DNA of 64,000 bases, from the NCBI GenBank assembly GCA_011391595.1, contig JAABQG010000016.1, positions 1-64,000 of the forward strand, in the 5' to 3' direction. Numbering within the stretch: position 1 is the first letter of the stretch; every line of letters starts with the position of its first letter. Shown in pieces: positions 1 through 9,034 of this stretch. The notes under the pieces are model-generated. The model searched no databases. It was not told where the DNA came from and saw only the letters and a program-made list of their open reading frames with translations. This DNA comes from Hydrogenophaga sp. GTDB taxonomy: Bacteria; Pseudomonadota; Gammaproteobacteria; Burkholderiales; Burkholderiaceae_C. Position numbers and translations under genes: made by a program.

Positions 1-1773
1 TGCCGTTTTGACGTCAAATTCGGCGATGACAGGCACCGGCGACGTGGTCAGCGCCTCCAGCAGTGGCGCACGCATCGCGGCGACCGTCAGATCGACGCCC
101 GCGCTGTTGGGGCGGGCAGGCCCGAACAGGTCCGGGGGCAGCGGCAACGACGGGTTGGGTGCCAGGTGCAGGGGCGACATCAGCAGCTGGTCCATACCGA
201 CCGATTCGTCGGCGAGCTGGTGCACGAAGGACGAATTCGCGCCGTTCTCCAGCAGGCGGCGCACCAGGTAAGCCAGCAAGTCGCGGTGCGCGCCCACCGG
301 GGCATAGACGCGGCAGTTGACCAGCGGGTTCTTCAGCACCTCGCGGTAGGTGCCTTCGCTCATGCCGTGCAGGCGCTGCAGCTCGAAACGGGGCAACCCG
401 TCCTGCAATGAGATCGCATCTGAATCGAAGCCCTGTTGGGAGGCCGCGCGCTCGGCTCCGTGTCCCCCGCCCGCTTCGCGGGCTCCTCCTTGACCTGCGC
501 CGAACGCGCGTCCTCCCAACCCACTCGTCCCACCCGACACGTCAACCCCCGCTGGCCTGGCCGCCATCTGCAGGATCGCGGCGATCGTGCCGGAGTTGTG
601 CGTGGCGAACTGCGGGTAGATGGCATCGGGCGCGGCCAGCAGCGCGCGGGCGCAGGCCAGGTAGCTCACATCGGTGTGGTGCTTGTGCGTGAACACCGGG
701 TAATGAGGCAGGCCCAGCTCCTGCGCGCGCTTGATCTCGGCGTCCCAGTAGGCGCCCTTGACCAGGCGGCACATGAACCGCAGGCGGTACTTGCGCGCCA
801 GTGCGATGACGTGCTCGACCAGTGCCAGGGCGCGGGTCTGGTAGGACTGCAGGGCCAGGCCAAAGCCGCTCCATTGCGGGAAGTGCTGCGCCACCAGCGC
901 CGCCAGCGCCTCGAACACGTCGAGTGACAGCTCCAGCCGGTCGACCTCCTCGGCGTCGATGGTCAGGCTGATGTTGGCGCGCGCGGCCAGCTCGCACAGG
1001 CTCCAGACGCGCGGCACCAGCTCGCGCAGCACCCGCGCCTGTTGCGCGGCCTCGTAACGCGGGTGCAGGGCGCTCAACTTGATGGATATACCGTCATTTC
1101 GCTCGGTTCCCAGCGTCGGATGGACTTTTGCAGCTATCTTTTTGATGGCATTCTGGTAGCTGGCCAGGTACTGCAGCGCATCCGCATCGGTGCGCGCGCC
1201 TTCGCCGAGCATGTCGTAGCTGTAGCTGAGATTCGGCTGCTTGCGCCGCGCCGCATCGGCTTCGCTCATACCTTCCTCGATGGTCTGGCCCAGCACGAAC
1301 TGCCGGCCGAGCAACTGCACCGCACGCAGGGTGGCGGCGACCACCGTTTTCGCGCCCAGCCTGGCCATGAGGCCGGGTTGATCGGCCGCCTGTCCCGGAC
1401 CGGCTGACGGCGGCAGGAACTTCTTCGACATCGCAATCGCGGCGGATGACAGCCGTGCCATCGTGGAATCGGCCGCGCCATCGAAATCCGCCCGGCCGAG
1501 CTGGTCCGCGGTCAGCGCAATCGCGGTCTCGGCATCGGGCACGCGCAGCAGGGCTTCGGCCAGGCGCATCAGGGCCAGACCCTCGGCGCTGGAGATCGGG
1601 TATTCCTTGAGCAGGCTGTCCACGGCCCAGAACGGCGGCGGGTTGTCGCGCACGGCCTGCACCCAGGGCGCCGCCACGCGGGCGGCCACCGCCCAGTCGA
1701 GCGCGCCGCGAAGGCTGGCGAGCGATTCCGAGACGGCTTCAGCCTCGGGGCGGTAGGGGAAGGGCAGGCGCAT
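1..1773 (-). CDS. putA: PutA proline dehydrogenase / P5C dehydrogenase, 3' end cut by window edge
   Basis: Bifunctional flavoenzyme oxidising proline to glutamate at the inner face of the membrane. The frame is open from ATG 1773 to the window edge (591 codons), so only the N-terminal and proline dehydrogenase part is seen. RLVKGAYWD at about residues 334-342, the THKHHTDVSY stretch and ATHNSGTIAAIL are classic PutA ProDH barrel signatures. No N-terminal ribbon-helix-helix is visible, so this is probably a PutA that does not repress itself. Two in-frame insertions are unusual: a dispersed repeat around residues 208-222, and about 45 extra Gly/Ala-rich residues (about 406-455) encoded by a long palindrome between AAIL and RFELQRLHGMSE. 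The C-terminal P5C dehydrogenase domain would lie left of the window. Confidence 0.93.
   Translation of the reverse strand, partial: MRLPFPYRPEAEAVSESLASLRGALDWAVAARVAAPWVQAVRDNPPPFWAVDSLLKEYPISSAEGLALMRLAEALLRVPDAETAIALTADQLGRADFDGAADSTMARLSSAAIAMSKKFLPPSAGPGQAADQPGLMARLGAKTVVAATLRAVQLLGRQFVLGQTIEEGMSEADAARRKQPNLSYSYDMLGEGARTDADALQYLASYQNAIKKIAAKVHPTLGTERNDGISIKLSALHPRYEAAQQARVLRELVPRVWSLCELAARANISLTIDAEEVDRLELSLDVFEALAALVAQHFPQWSGFGLALQSYQTRALALVEHVIALARKYRLRFMCRLVKGAYWDAEIKRAQELGLPHYPVFTHKHHTDVSYLACARALLAAPDAIYPQFATHNSGTIAAILQMAARPAGVDVSGGTSGLGGRAFGAGQGGAREAGGGHGAERAASQQGFDSDAISLQDGLPRFELQRLHGMSEGTYREVLKNPLVNCRVYAPVGAHRDLLAYLVRRLLENGANSSFVHQLADESVGMDQLLMSPLHLAPNPSLPLPPDLFGPARPNSAGVDLTVAAMRAPLLEALTTSPVPVIAEFDVKTA
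434..521. repeat. 88-bp palindromic element inside putA
   Basis: Arms at 434-456 and 499-521 are inverted copies matching at about 20 of 23 positions (TGTTGGGAGG against GGTTGGGAGG reading inward). A second hairpin, GCCCGC-ttc-GCGGGC, lies between them. The element is read through in frame by putA and explains most of an insertion of about 45 residues relative to E. coli PutA. This is seen directly; that it is a mobile REP-like unit is inference. Confidence 0.8.
1107..1149 (+). repeat. Dispersed repeat copy A, in frame within putA
   Basis: Carries the family core CCCAGCGTC...GGAC...CAGCTATC...TTTGATGG, shared with copies at 21.2, 35.8, 42.7, 51.2, 53.5 and 58.4 kb. It is read on the opposite strand as part of PutA (NAIKKIAAKVHPTLGTE) without breaking the frame. 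Confidence 0.65.
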
Positions 1774-1975
1774 GGCTGACTCCGGTTGACCAACAGAAGT
1801 CACTATGCTCTCAACTTTAGAAGTGAATTTTTCACCAATTTTTTTACATAAATTAGTGAATCTATTGATATTGGGGCGCCTCAGCGATGCCGCTGGCATG
1901 GGAGATGCCCTCGCGGCCGCCAGCACCGACGGCCCCGGCGTGCCCACGGGCGCCCGGTGGCGCCTTCGCCGGCGA
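1774..1975. promoter_or_regulatory. AT-rich putA promoter region with inverted repeat
   Basis: About 200 bp between the putA start and the 3' end of the ABC ATPase gene. The 1795-1870 part is far more AT-rich than its surroundings. It contains GTGAA-TTT-TTCAC at 1823-1835 and another GTGAA at 1856-1860, a plausible binding region for an Lrp/AsnC-type activator such as the one encoded at 6999. No -10/-35 pair is assigned with confidence. Confidence 0.45.
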
Positions 1976-2752
1976 CTACTTCAGGCGCCCTGACAGAAAC
2001 TGGGCCAGGCGCTCGCTTCGGGGGCTTGCAAACACCTGCGCCGGCTCGCCTTCTTCCTCGATCACGCCCTGGTGCAGGAAGATCAGGTGATTGGCCACCT
2101 CGCGCGCAAAGCCCATCTCGTGCGTCACCACCACCATGGTACGGCCCTCCAGGGCCAGGTTCTTCATGACCTTGAGCACCTCGGAGACCAATTCAGGGTC
2201 CAGCGCACTGGTCGGCTCATCAAACAGCATGACCTCGGGCTCCATGGCCAGCGCCCGGGCAATCGCCACCCGCTGCTGCTGCCCGCCGCTCAGGTGGGCC
2301 GGGTAGGCGTCTTCCTTGCCCTCCAGCCCGACCTTCGCAAGGTATTTCCGTGCCGTCGCCACCGCTTGGTCGTGCGGCAGCTTCAGGACGTGCACCGGCG
2401 CCTCGATGATGTTTTGCAGCACCGTCATGTGAGCCCACAGGTTGAAATGCTGGAACACCATGGCCAGCTTGGTGCGCAGGCGCTGAAGCTGCCGCGGGTC
2501 GGCCGCCTCGAGCTGGCCACCCGCGCCGGGGTTCAGCCGCAGTTCCTCGCCGGCCACCACGATGCGGCCCCGATGCGGCTTCTCCAGCAGGTTGATGCAG
2601 CGCAGGAAGGTGCTCTTGCCCGACCCCGAGCTGCCAATGATGCTGATGACATCGCCCGCATGCGCCGTCAGCGAAACGCCCCGGAGCACTTCGTTGGAAC
2701 CGAAGCGCTTGTGGATGTCTTCGACCTGTAGTTTGAGGGTGTCGGCGGTCAT
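1976..2752 (-). CDS. Polar amino-acid ABC transporter ATP-binding protein (HisP/ArtP type)
   Basis: Cytoplasmic ATPase that powers uptake of a basic or polar amino acid through the two permeases encoded just upstream. The 258-residue protein has Walker [10 protein letters not shown] (40-48), Q-loop Gln101, signature LSGGQ (154-158), Walker B VMLFDEP (174-180) and switch His211, all intact. Length and the insertion between Walker A and the Q-loop fit the HisP/GlnQ subfamily. It is the last gene of a leftward set: binding protein, two permeases, ATPase. Next to arginase, the substrate is inferred to be arginine, ornithine or lysine; the sequence alone does not prove it. Confidence 0.93.
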   Translation of the reverse strand: MTADTLKLQVEDIHKRFGSNEVLRGVSLTAHAGDVISIIGSSGSGKSTFLRCINLLEKPHRGRIVVAGEELRLNPGAGGQLEAADPRQLQRLRTKLAMVFQHFNLWAHMTVLQNIIEAPVHVLKLPHDQAVATARKYLAKVGLEGKEDAYPAHLSGGQQQRVAIARALAMEPEVMLFDEPTSALDPELVSEVLKVMKNLALEGRTMVVVTHEMGFAREVANHLIFLHQGVIEEEGEPAQVFASPRSERLAQFLSGRLK

Positions 2753-2775
2753 GGCGGTGGGCTGCGGCAGGGCGT

Positions 2776-3489
2776 CTAGGATTTGCGGGGCGCCAGGTAG
2801 GCCAGCAGGCGCCCCTCGGCAAACTTGAAAAGGCCGATCAGGCAGAACGAGGCCACCAGATAGATCGCGGCCGCGCTCAGGTAGGCTTCAAACGGCAGGT
2901 AGTAGTCGGAGTAGATTCGGCTCGCCGCACCTGTCACATCGATGAGGCTGGGCACGGCGCTGGCCAGGCTGGTGCTTTGCAGCATCATGACCACCTCGTT
3001 GCTGTAGGCCGGCAAGGTGCGCCGAAGGGCGCTGGGCAGGACCACGCGCGCCATGAGCCGCCAGCGGCCCATGCCATAGGCCTGGGCCGCCTCGATCTCG
3101 CCGGCACTGGTTTCCCGTATGGCTCCGGCCAGCATCTCTGCGGTGTAGCCCGCGGTGTTCAGGCTGAAGGCCAGAAGGGCACAGAAGAAGGGCTCCTTGA
3201 AATGCGTCCACGGCCACACGCTGTCCCAGCGCGCCTGGATCCACTCCAGCTGGCCCAGCCCGTAATAGATCAGGTAGACCTGAATCAGCAGGGGCGTGCC
3301 CCGGATGAAGTAGGTGTAGGCGCCGACCAGCCAGCGCAACGGCGCCCAGGGTCCCGTCAGGGCCAGGGAAAAAGCCAGCGCCATCACCGCGCCCACCGCC
3401 AGCGACGAAAGCAGCAGCGTGAGGGTGGTGACGATGCCGGTGCCGAACAGCGCCAGGTTCTGCGGCTCGAAAATGACCGCCCAGTTCAT
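2776..3489 (-). CDS. Amino-acid ABC transporter permease (HisM type)
   Basis: Inner-membrane permease of 237 residues with about five hydrophobic helices. [19 protein letters not shown] and the EAA-type loop around [22 protein letters not shown] identify the HisM/ArtM family, whose loop docks with the ATPase. It overlaps the preceding permease gene by four bases (ATGA) and is followed after 23 bp by the ATPase gene, so the heterodimeric permease and ATPase should be co-translated. Substrate as for the ATPase. Confidence 0.92.
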   Translation of the reverse strand: MNWAVIFEPQNLALFGTGIVTTLTLLLSSLAVGAVMALAFSLALTGPWAPLRWLVGAYTYFIRGTPLLIQVYLIYYGLGQLEWIQARWDSVWPWTHFKEPFFCALLAFSLNTAGYTAEMLAGAIRETSAGEIEAAQAYGMGRWRLMARVVLPSALRRTLPAYSNEVVMMLQSTSLASAVPSLIDVTGAASRIYSDYYLPFEAYLSAAAIYLVASFCLIGLFKFAEGRLLAYLAPRKS

Positions 3490-4175
3490 TGCAGCCGGCC
3501 CCGCTGAGTGCCCAGGCTGTAGCGCGCATTGATCCTGCGAAGCACGAGCAGGGAGACCGTGGTGTAGATCAGGAACAGCGCGGCGGTGAAGAGGAAGAAT
3601 TCAAAAGGCGAGCGCGTGGCCGCACTGGCCTGCTTGGCCAGATACGTCATCTCCTGCAGGCCGATCAGGCTGACCAGTGCCGTGGCCTTGATCAGGACCA
3701 GCCAGTTGTTGGTGAAGCCGGGCAAGGCATAACGCACCATCTGAGGCGCGGTGATGCGCAGAAAAGCCTGCGTACGACCCATGCCAAAGGCCATGGCCGC
3801 TTCGATCTGCCCTTTCGGGATGGCCAGAATGGCGCCGCGGAAGGTCTCGGTCATGTAGGCGCCATAGATGAAGCCAATGGTCAGGACGCCGGCGACAAAC
3901 GGGTTGATGTCGACCGTTGCCTCGCTGCCCAGGGCCTCCAGCAGATGGTTCAGCCCGATGGTGCCGCCGTAGAAGATCAGCAGCATCAGCACCAGTTCGG
4001 GCACCCCCCGGATGACGGTGGTGTAGCTGGTGGCCAGCGCCACCAGGACCGGACGGCCCGAGAGCTTGGCGCCAGCGCCGGCCAGCCCCAGGACCATGGC
4101 CACCACCAAGGCCGACAGCGAGACGCCCACCGTCAGCACGGCGCCCTGCAGGATGGCGAGGTAATAGGCGTTCAT
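3486..4175 (-). CDS. Amino-acid ABC transporter permease (HisQ type)
   Basis: Second membrane subunit, 229 residues. IRGVPELVLMLLIFYGG and the EAA loop GQIEAAMAFGMGRTQAFLRI match HisQ/ArtQ permeases. It follows the binding-protein gene after 17 bp and overlaps the HisM-type gene by ATGA. With its partner it forms the transmembrane channel of a basic amino-acid importer. Family assignment is firm; substrate is by context. Confidence 0.92.
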   Translation of the reverse strand: MNAYYLAILQGAVLTVGVSLSALVVAMVLGLAGAGAKLSGRPVLVALATSYTTVIRGVPELVLMLLIFYGGTIGLNHLLEALGSEATVDINPFVAGVLTIGFIYGAYMTETFRGAILAIPKGQIEAAMAFGMGRTQAFLRITAPQMVRYALPGFTNNWLVLIKATALVSLIGLQEMTYLAKQASAATRSPFEFFLFTAALFLIYTTVSLLVLRRINARYSLGTQRGRLQ

Positions 4176-4192
4176 GGAGGGTCCGGGCGACC

Positions 4193-4960
4193 TTACTTGC
4201 CGTACACGTCGAACTTGAAGTATTTGTCGTTGATCTTCTTGTAGGTCCCGTTGTCGCGCAGGGTCTTGATGGCCGCGTTCAGTTCGCCCTTCAGGGCCGC
4301 GTCGCCCTTGCGCAGGCCGATGCCCACGCCGGTGCCAAAGTACTTTTCCATGAACAGCTCAGGCCCCGCCAGCACATAGTCCCGGCCCTCCGGCTTGCTC
4401 AGGAAGCCGCCCGTGACCTCCACAAAGTCGGCCACCGTGCCGTCCAGGCGGCCGGCCTTGATGTCCAGGTAGACCTGGTCCTGGGCTTCGTAAGGAATGA
4501 CGGTCACGCCCGCGGGCTTGAGCTCGCCCATGGCGTACTTCTCCTGGGTGCTGCCCTTGAGAACCCCGATCTTCTTGCCTTTGATGGAGGCTGGCCCCGA
4601 ATAACTGACCTCCTTCTTCAACACGATGCGGCTCGGTGTGTTGTAGTACTTGTCGGTGAAATCAATGGCCTTGAGCCGGTCCGCCGTGATCGACAGCGAA
4701 CTGATGATGACGTCGTATTTCTTCGCCTGCAGGCCCGGGATCATGCTGTCCCAGACCTGTTCGACGAACACGCACTTGCGCTTGATCTGCTCGCACAGGG
4801 CGCGGGCGATGTCCACGTCAAAACCGGTCGGCTTGCCGTCGGGCGTCTTGAAGGTGAAGGGCTCATAGGTCGGGTCGATGGCGACCTTGAGATCCTTGCC
4901 CTGCGCAAACGACAGGGCGCACAGCGATGCAAGGGCGAGGGCCAGCAGGCGTTTTTTCAT
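4193..4960 (-). CDS. Periplasmic amino-acid-binding protein (HisJ/ArgT type)
   Basis: A 255-residue solute-binding protein of SBP family 3. The first about 19 residues (MKKRLLALALASLCALSFA) form a Sec signal peptide. DLKVAIDPTYEPFTFK, the TGFDVDIARALCEQI segment and DRLKAIDFTDKYYNTP follow the lysine/arginine/ornithine-binding protein pattern. It is first in the transporter set and downstream of arginase, from which it is separated by a hairpin terminator. This supports arginine or ornithine as ligand, but the binding site was not modelled. Confidence 0.92.
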   Translation of the reverse strand: MKKRLLALALASLCALSFAQGKDLKVAIDPTYEPFTFKTPDGKPTGFDVDIARALCEQIKRKCVFVEQVWDSMIPGLQAKKYDVIISSLSITADRLKAIDFTDKYYNTPSRIVLKKEVSYSGPASIKGKKIGVLKGSTQEKYAMGELKPAGVTVIPYEAQDQVYLDIKAGRLDGTVADFVEVTGGFLSKPEGRDYVLAGPELFMEKYFGTGVGIGLRKGDAALKGELNAAIKTLRDNGTYKKINDKYFKFDVYGK

Positions 4961-4974
4961 GAAATTTCCTTGAT

Positions 4975-4998
4975 AAAAGGCCGGGCTTGCGCCCCGGC
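4975..4998 (-). terminator. Intrinsic terminator or attenuator between arginase and transporter genes
   Basis: On the minus strand GCCGGG-loop-CCCGGC is followed by CTTTTAT, a GC-rich hairpin with a short U-tract. It lies in the 51-bp gap after the arginase stop, so it could make arginase and transporter expression partly independent. Confidence 0.55.
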
Positions 4999-5011
4999 GG
5001 GTTGAAAGCGT

Positions 5012-5968
5012 TCAGGATTTCTTTCGCATCAGCGTGCTCTTGCCGAACAGGCTCTCGATCAGGTCGACGGCCAGTTCGGCGGTCCGGTTGCGCAGGTCCA
5101 GCGCGGGATTGAGTTCGACGATGTCGAGCGAGGCCAGGCGCCCCGTGTCGGCAATCATTTCCATGCACAGTTGCGCCTCGCGGTACGTCGGGCCGCCGCG
5201 CACCGTGGTGCCCACGCCGGGCGCGATGTCCGGGTCGAGAAAATCAACGTCCAGGCTGACGTGCAGATGGGTGTTGGCATCGATACCTTCGATCGCCAGC
5301 GCCATCGCCTGGCGCATGCCCATCTCGTCGATATAGCGCATGTCAAACACCTCGATCCCCATGTCATGCACCAGCCGCTTCTCGCCCTCGTCCACACAGC
5401 GGATGCCGATCTGGCGAATCTGATGGGCTTCCAGAGCCGGAACATGGCCCCCGATCCCGACCAGCTCCTTCGGCCCCTGGCCGCACAGGCAGGCCACCGG
5501 CATGCCGTGGATATTGCCGCTGGGGGTCAAGGTGGCGGTATTGAAGTCGGCATGGGCGTCAAACCACAGGACCCGCAACGTCCTGCCCTGCGCGCGGCAA
5601 TGGCGCGCAACCGCACTGACGGAACCGATGGCCAGGCAATGGTCACCGCCGAGCAGGATGGGCAATCGCCCGGCCACGAGTTCAGCATGAAAAGCCTCAT
5701 GCAGCAACTGGTTCCACTGCACCACCTCGGAAAGATGGCGGAACCCATTGACCGGTGTCGCCCAAGGGTTGGCCGGGCCACTCAGGTTGCCACAGTCCTT
5801 CACGTCAAGCCCACGCCGGGCGATGGCTTCCGGGAGGCCAGCCACTCGAAGGGCCTCGGGGCCCATGCGCGCGCCCCGCGTACCCGCCCCGATATCGGTG
5901 GGCGCGCCGATCAGGCTGACGCCAGCGGGCGTCGGCCGGGGCGGGGGCGTCGCGAGGTTGGGGCTCAT
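5012..5968 (-). CDS. rocF: Arginase
   Basis: Hydrolyses L-arginine to L-ornithine and urea in the cytoplasm. The 318-residue protein has all manganese-binding signatures of the ureohydrolase family: GGDH (107-110), DAHAD (137-141), His154 in GNIHGMP, and SLDVDFLDP (238-246). VGTTVRGGPTYRE matches arginase better than agmatinase. It lies upstream of the amino-acid transporter on the same strand, with an Lrp-type regulator and putA nearby. This suggests arginine uptake, cleavage to ornithine and final oxidation through P5C by PutA. No ornithine aminotransferase or urease gene is in the window. Confidence 0.93.
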   Translation of the reverse strand: MSPNLATPPPRPTPAGVSLIGAPTDIGAGTRGARMGPEALRVAGLPEAIARRGLDVKDCGNLSGPANPWATPVNGFRHLSEVVQWNQLLHEAFHAELVAGRLPILLGGDHCLAIGSVSAVARHCRAQGRTLRVLWFDAHADFNTATLTPSGNIHGMPVACLCGQGPKELVGIGGHVPALEAHQIRQIGIRCVDEGEKRLVHDMGIEVFDMRYIDEMGMRQAMALAIEGIDANTHLHVSLDVDFLDPDIAPGVGTTVRGGPTYREAQLCMEMIADTGRLASLDIVELNPALDLRNRTAELAVDLIESLFGKSTLMRKKS

Positions 5969-6002
5969 GCGAACTGCGAAGACCTGCGCCCGGGTTGTGA
6001 CG

Positions 6003-6878
6003 TCAATTGACTTTCCATGCCGATCGCGTGGCGGCCTTCTTCATGATCTCGCGGTTGGCGTTGGTGGGCGGTGGTTCGGATTCGCCATAGATTGCCGCCA
6101 GCCAATGACCATCGGTCGGGTTCGGGAAGATGATGTAGTTGCGACCATACTTCTCGCGATCCGTCTCCATCATCTTGATGCGTTCGTCCACGTTGCTCTT
6201 GATGTAGTACTTGCGCCGGAAGTCGTTCAGGTTGTCACCCAGAAAGACCACCACGTTGAAGTCTTTCATGATCTCGTCCTGGCGCTTTTCCTTGTTGGAG
6301 GTGTCGCGCAGGACCGTGAGGTGCTTCGTGTCCGCGTAGGGGAAGCCCAGGTGCTTCAGGTGACCCATGGCGTAGTCGTAGGTTTTTTCCCCCTGGTCAC
6401 GGCTGGTCACATAAAAGACCTCGACGCCGTTGTCGGCGCAGAACTTCAGGAATTCCTGCGAACCGGGCGACGCCGTAACCTTGTTGGCCGGAATCCATTC
6501 GTCCCAGACCGGGTCGTCGAAATAGTCCTTGTTTTCGTTGATCAGGTGACCCCAGTAGTTGAGCGGATGCAGGATGGTGTCATCCATGTCGGTCACCACC
6601 GCAAGGGGCTTGTCGCCGGGCTTGCGTTTGGCCAGCGCGAGTTCCACATGCATGCGTGCCACATTGAAGCCCTGGTAGTACAGCGCGCGGTATTCCGCGG
6701 CCGTCTGCTTCCAGGCCACCGCATAGAGCAGGGCATTGTTGACGCCCGAGCCCGAGGGGCCCGTGGTGTTTGCCGTGGCGGCCGCCGGTACGGTCTGGGC
6801 GCCCACCGGCATGCACAAACCAAGCGCCATGGCGGTCAGAACAGCCGCCAACCGAAAGCGCCTTGATGTGATCTTCAT
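6003..6878 (-). CDS. Class C acid phosphatase (lipoprotein e(P4) / 5'-nucleotidase family)
   Basis: HAD-superfamily phosphomonoesterase expected outside the cytoplasm. ATG 6878 is preferred because GGAGG lies a few bases upstream and the protein then begins with a signal peptide (MKITSRRFRLAAVLTAMALG). Length is 291 residues. The catalytic DMDDT (97-101) and a later FLGDNLNDF form the DDDD signature of class C phosphatases; the second segment is VTSRDQGEKT. The Cys at residue 22 is not in a convincing lipobox, so lipid anchoring is uncertain. It is divergent from the Lrp regulator and tandem with arginase. Confidence 0.88.
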   Translation of the reverse strand: MKITSRRFRLAAVLTAMALGLCMPVGAQTVPAAATANTTGPSGSGVNNALLYAVAWKQTAAEYRALYYQGFNVARMHVELALAKRKPGDKPLAVVTDMDDTILHPLNYWGHLINENKDYFDDPVWDEWIPANKVTASPGSQEFLKFCADNGVEVFYVTSRDQGEKTYDYAMGHLKHLGFPYADTKHLTVLRDTSNKEKRQDEIMKDFNVVVFLGDNLNDFRRKYYIKSNVDERIKMMETDREKYGRNYIIFPNPTDGHWLAAIYGESEPPPTNANREIMKKAATRSAWKVN

Positions 6879-6998
6879 TCCATATCCTCCAGCAATTTGA
6901 GCCAAACCCAAGCGGGTGAAGGGTTGGCCGGGCCCTCATCCACGCCAGAATGGTACTGTAGACCCCATGCCGCCATTACCTGAACACAATCGCCTGTC

Positions 6999-7472
6999 AT
7001 GACCGATTCCCTGTCCGATCTTGACCGCATCGATCTCAAGATCCTGAACTGCCTGCAGCGGGATGGCCGTCTTTCGAATCTCAAGCTGGCCGAGGCGGTA
7101 ACGCTCTCACCCACCGCCGTACTGGCGCGGGTGCAGCGCCTCACGCGGGGGGGCTACATCCTGGGCTATGAAGCCCGGCTGAACCCGCTCAAGCTCGGCC
7201 GCGGCATGATGGTGTTCGTCGAGGTGCTGCTGGACCGCACCACGCCCAACGTGTTCGAGCAGTTCAAGGCCGCGGTGCAGGTGCATGACGCGATCATGGA
7301 ATGCCACATGGTGGCCGGCGGCTTCGACTACCTGCTCAAGACCCGCATGGCCGACATGGCGGCCTACCGCGACTTCGCCGGAACCGTGCTGTGGCAATTG
7401 CCGGGCGTGCGGGAGACGCGTACCTATGCGGTGATGGAGGAGGTGAAAGCCACCACGCGACTACCGCTGTGA
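6999..7472 (+). CDS. Lrp/AsnC-family transcriptional regulator
   Basis: A 157-residue feast/famine regulator. The N-terminal winged helix (DLDRIDLKILNCLQRDGRLS through SPTAVLARVQRL) is followed by a RAM ligand-binding domain with the typical GGFDYLLKT stretch. Such proteins sense amino acids and often activate adjacent catabolic genes; PutA and arginase are known targets in other proteobacteria. It is transcribed away from the phosphatase/arginase/transporter set. That it controls putA and rocF is inference. Confidence 0.92.
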   Translation: MTDSLSDLDRIDLKILNCLQRDGRLSNLKLAEAVTLSPTAVLARVQRLTRGGYILGYEARLNPLKLGRGMMVFVEVLLDRTTPNVFEQFKAAVQVHDAIMECHMVAGGFDYLLKTRMADMAAYRDFAGTVLWQLPGVRETRTYAVMEEVKATTRLPL

Positions 7473-7552
7473 GCCGGGGCCATCGCGCCAGGGCGAACCG
7501 GCGAGGCGCCCGTCGTCCAGCGGTGCAAAATCACTTTTTTGGAGCCTCCACC

Positions 7553-8092
7553 ATGAAACGACTTCTTGCCCTGGCCGCCGCACCCCTCGCCTTGGCCTGC
7601 ATGAATGCCAGCGCGCAGAGCATGAAACCCGGCCTGTGGGAGCACAGTTTCACCATGAAGTCCGGTAGCGGGCAGACGGAAAAGGCCATGGCCGACCTGA
7701 AAAAGCAGATGGCCGCCATGCCCCCGGATCAGCGCAAGCAGATGGAGGAGATGATGGCGAAAGGCGGCGTCAGCATGGGGTCTGGCGGAAACAGCATCAA
7801 GGTCTGCATCTCGCCAGAGGAGGCCGCGCGCATGGATCTGCCCCTGCAGGACGGCAACTGCAAGCAGGAGATCACCCAGCGCAGCGCCAGTAGCATCAAA
7901 TTCAAGTTCGTCTGCGCCGGCAATCCGCCAACCAGCGGCGAGGGCGAGGCCACCTTCACAGGCCCGACGGCCTACACCAGCCGCGTTGTGGTCAATACCG
8001 TGGCCCAAGGCAAGCCCGAGCGCATGGAGTCGAGTTCTACCGGCAAGTGGCTGGCCGCCGACTGCGGGGCGCTCAAGCCCGTGAAGCGCTGA
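7553..8092 (+). CDS. DUF3617-type periplasmic protein
   Basis: Small secreted protein of 179 residues; the true start is ATG 7553 with GGAG upstream. A Sec signal peptide (MKRLLALAAAPLALACMNASAQS) leads into MKPGLWEH, the hallmark opening of DUF3617 proteins. Conserved cysteines (VCIS, NCKQE, FVCAG, DCGAL) probably form disulfides. A Met/Lys/Gln-rich segment (residues about 40-75) is likely a flexible helix. The family has no established function. Confidence 0.82.
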   Translation: MKRLLALAAAPLALACMNASAQSMKPGLWEHSFTMKSGSGQTEKAMADLKKQMAAMPPDQRKQMEEMMAKGGVSMGSGGNSIKVCISPEEAARMDLPLQDGNCKQEITQRSASSIKFKFVCAGNPPTSGEGEATFTGPTAYTSRVVVNTVAQGKPERMESSSTGKWLAADCGALKPVKR

Positions 8093-8131
8093 GGGGGCCA
8101 GCCCAGCCTGCATGACGGGCGAGAAACCGGT

Positions 8132-9034
8132 TCAGTTGTCGCGGGCCGGTTTTTCAGCCAGAAATCGCCGGATCACCCGGTTGACTTCGTCGGCGTTGCG
8201 GCGCGTCACCCAGTGCCCGGCACCCTCGATGCGATGGATGCGCAGGTCGCTGACATGGTCTTCAAGGCCTTCCAGAAGGACCGGGCGCAGCGCCACGTCG
8301 CCGGTGCCCCAGATGACCTGCGTGCGCACCTTCACCTGGAAATCGGCCGGATCGAGCATGGCCGCTACGGCAGCCATCCGGCCCGGCGCATCCGGCGTGT
8401 CGGGGTGCAGCGGTGAGGCACGGTAGTAGTTGCAGCCCCCCGTCAGCCCGTGTGCCCAGCATCCGCGATAGGACTGCAGTTCCTCATCGGTCAACTCCCC
8501 GAGCAGTTCGCGCAGCCAGGCATAGCCGTCCTTGGCGAGGATGCGCTCGGAGCCCGGCAGTCGCAGCACATTCATGTAGGCGCCGGCCGCCTGCTGGCCG
8601 GGGTCCGAGGCCAGCGCGTTCGCGAAGGTGATCGTGTGCGGCGCATTGAGCACCACGAAGTTCCGCATCAGTTCCGGGTGCTGTGCCGCCAGGCTCCAGG
8701 CCACCGCGCCGCCCCAGTCGTGGGCGACCACGGCGAACACCGGGGCGCCCAGCGCCTGGATCACCGCGCGCAGGTCGGCCACCAGAAGATGGGGTTTGTA
8801 AGCGCTGACATCGGTCGGCTGCGAGGACAGGTTGAAACCGCGCAGGTCGATGGCGACGCACCGGTAGTCGGTCGAGAACGCCGCGAGTTGCCGGCGCCAA
8901 GTGCCCCAGAACTCCGGGAAGCCGTGCACGAACAGCAGCACCGGCGCACCTGCTGGCCCACAGGCTTTCGCGTGCAGCCGGATGCCTTCGGCCGTGTCGA
9001 AATACAGGGTCTCAAGAGAAAGATCGTCGGCCAT
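8132..9034 (-). CDS. Alpha/beta hydrolase, epoxide hydrolase-like
   Basis: A 300-residue soluble alpha/beta-fold hydrolase. HGFPEFWG (about 37-44) is the oxyanion motif of epoxide hydrolases and haloalkane dehalogenases. The nucleophile elbow VAHDWGGA places Asp106 as nucleophile, and EGAGHWV near the C-terminus carries the His. Asp as nucleophile favours an epoxide hydrolase or dehalogenase over an esterase; the substrate is unknown. It is convergent with the DUF3617 gene and divergent from the TetR gene. Confidence 0.85.
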   Translation of the reverse strand: MADDLSLETLYFDTAEGIRLHAKACGPAGAPVLLFVHGFPEFWGTWRRQLAAFSTDYRCVAIDLRGFNLSSQPTDVSAYKPHLLVADLRAVIQALGAPVFAVVAHDWGGAVAWSLAAQHPELMRNFVVLNAPHTITFANALASDPGQQAAGAYMNVLRLPGSERILAKDGYAWLRELLGELTDEELQSYRGCWAHGLTGGCNYYRASPLHPDTPDAPGRMAAVAAMLDPADFQVKVRTQVIWGTGDVALRPVLLEGLEDHVSDLRIHRIEGAGHWVTRRNADEVNRVIRRFLAEKPARDN

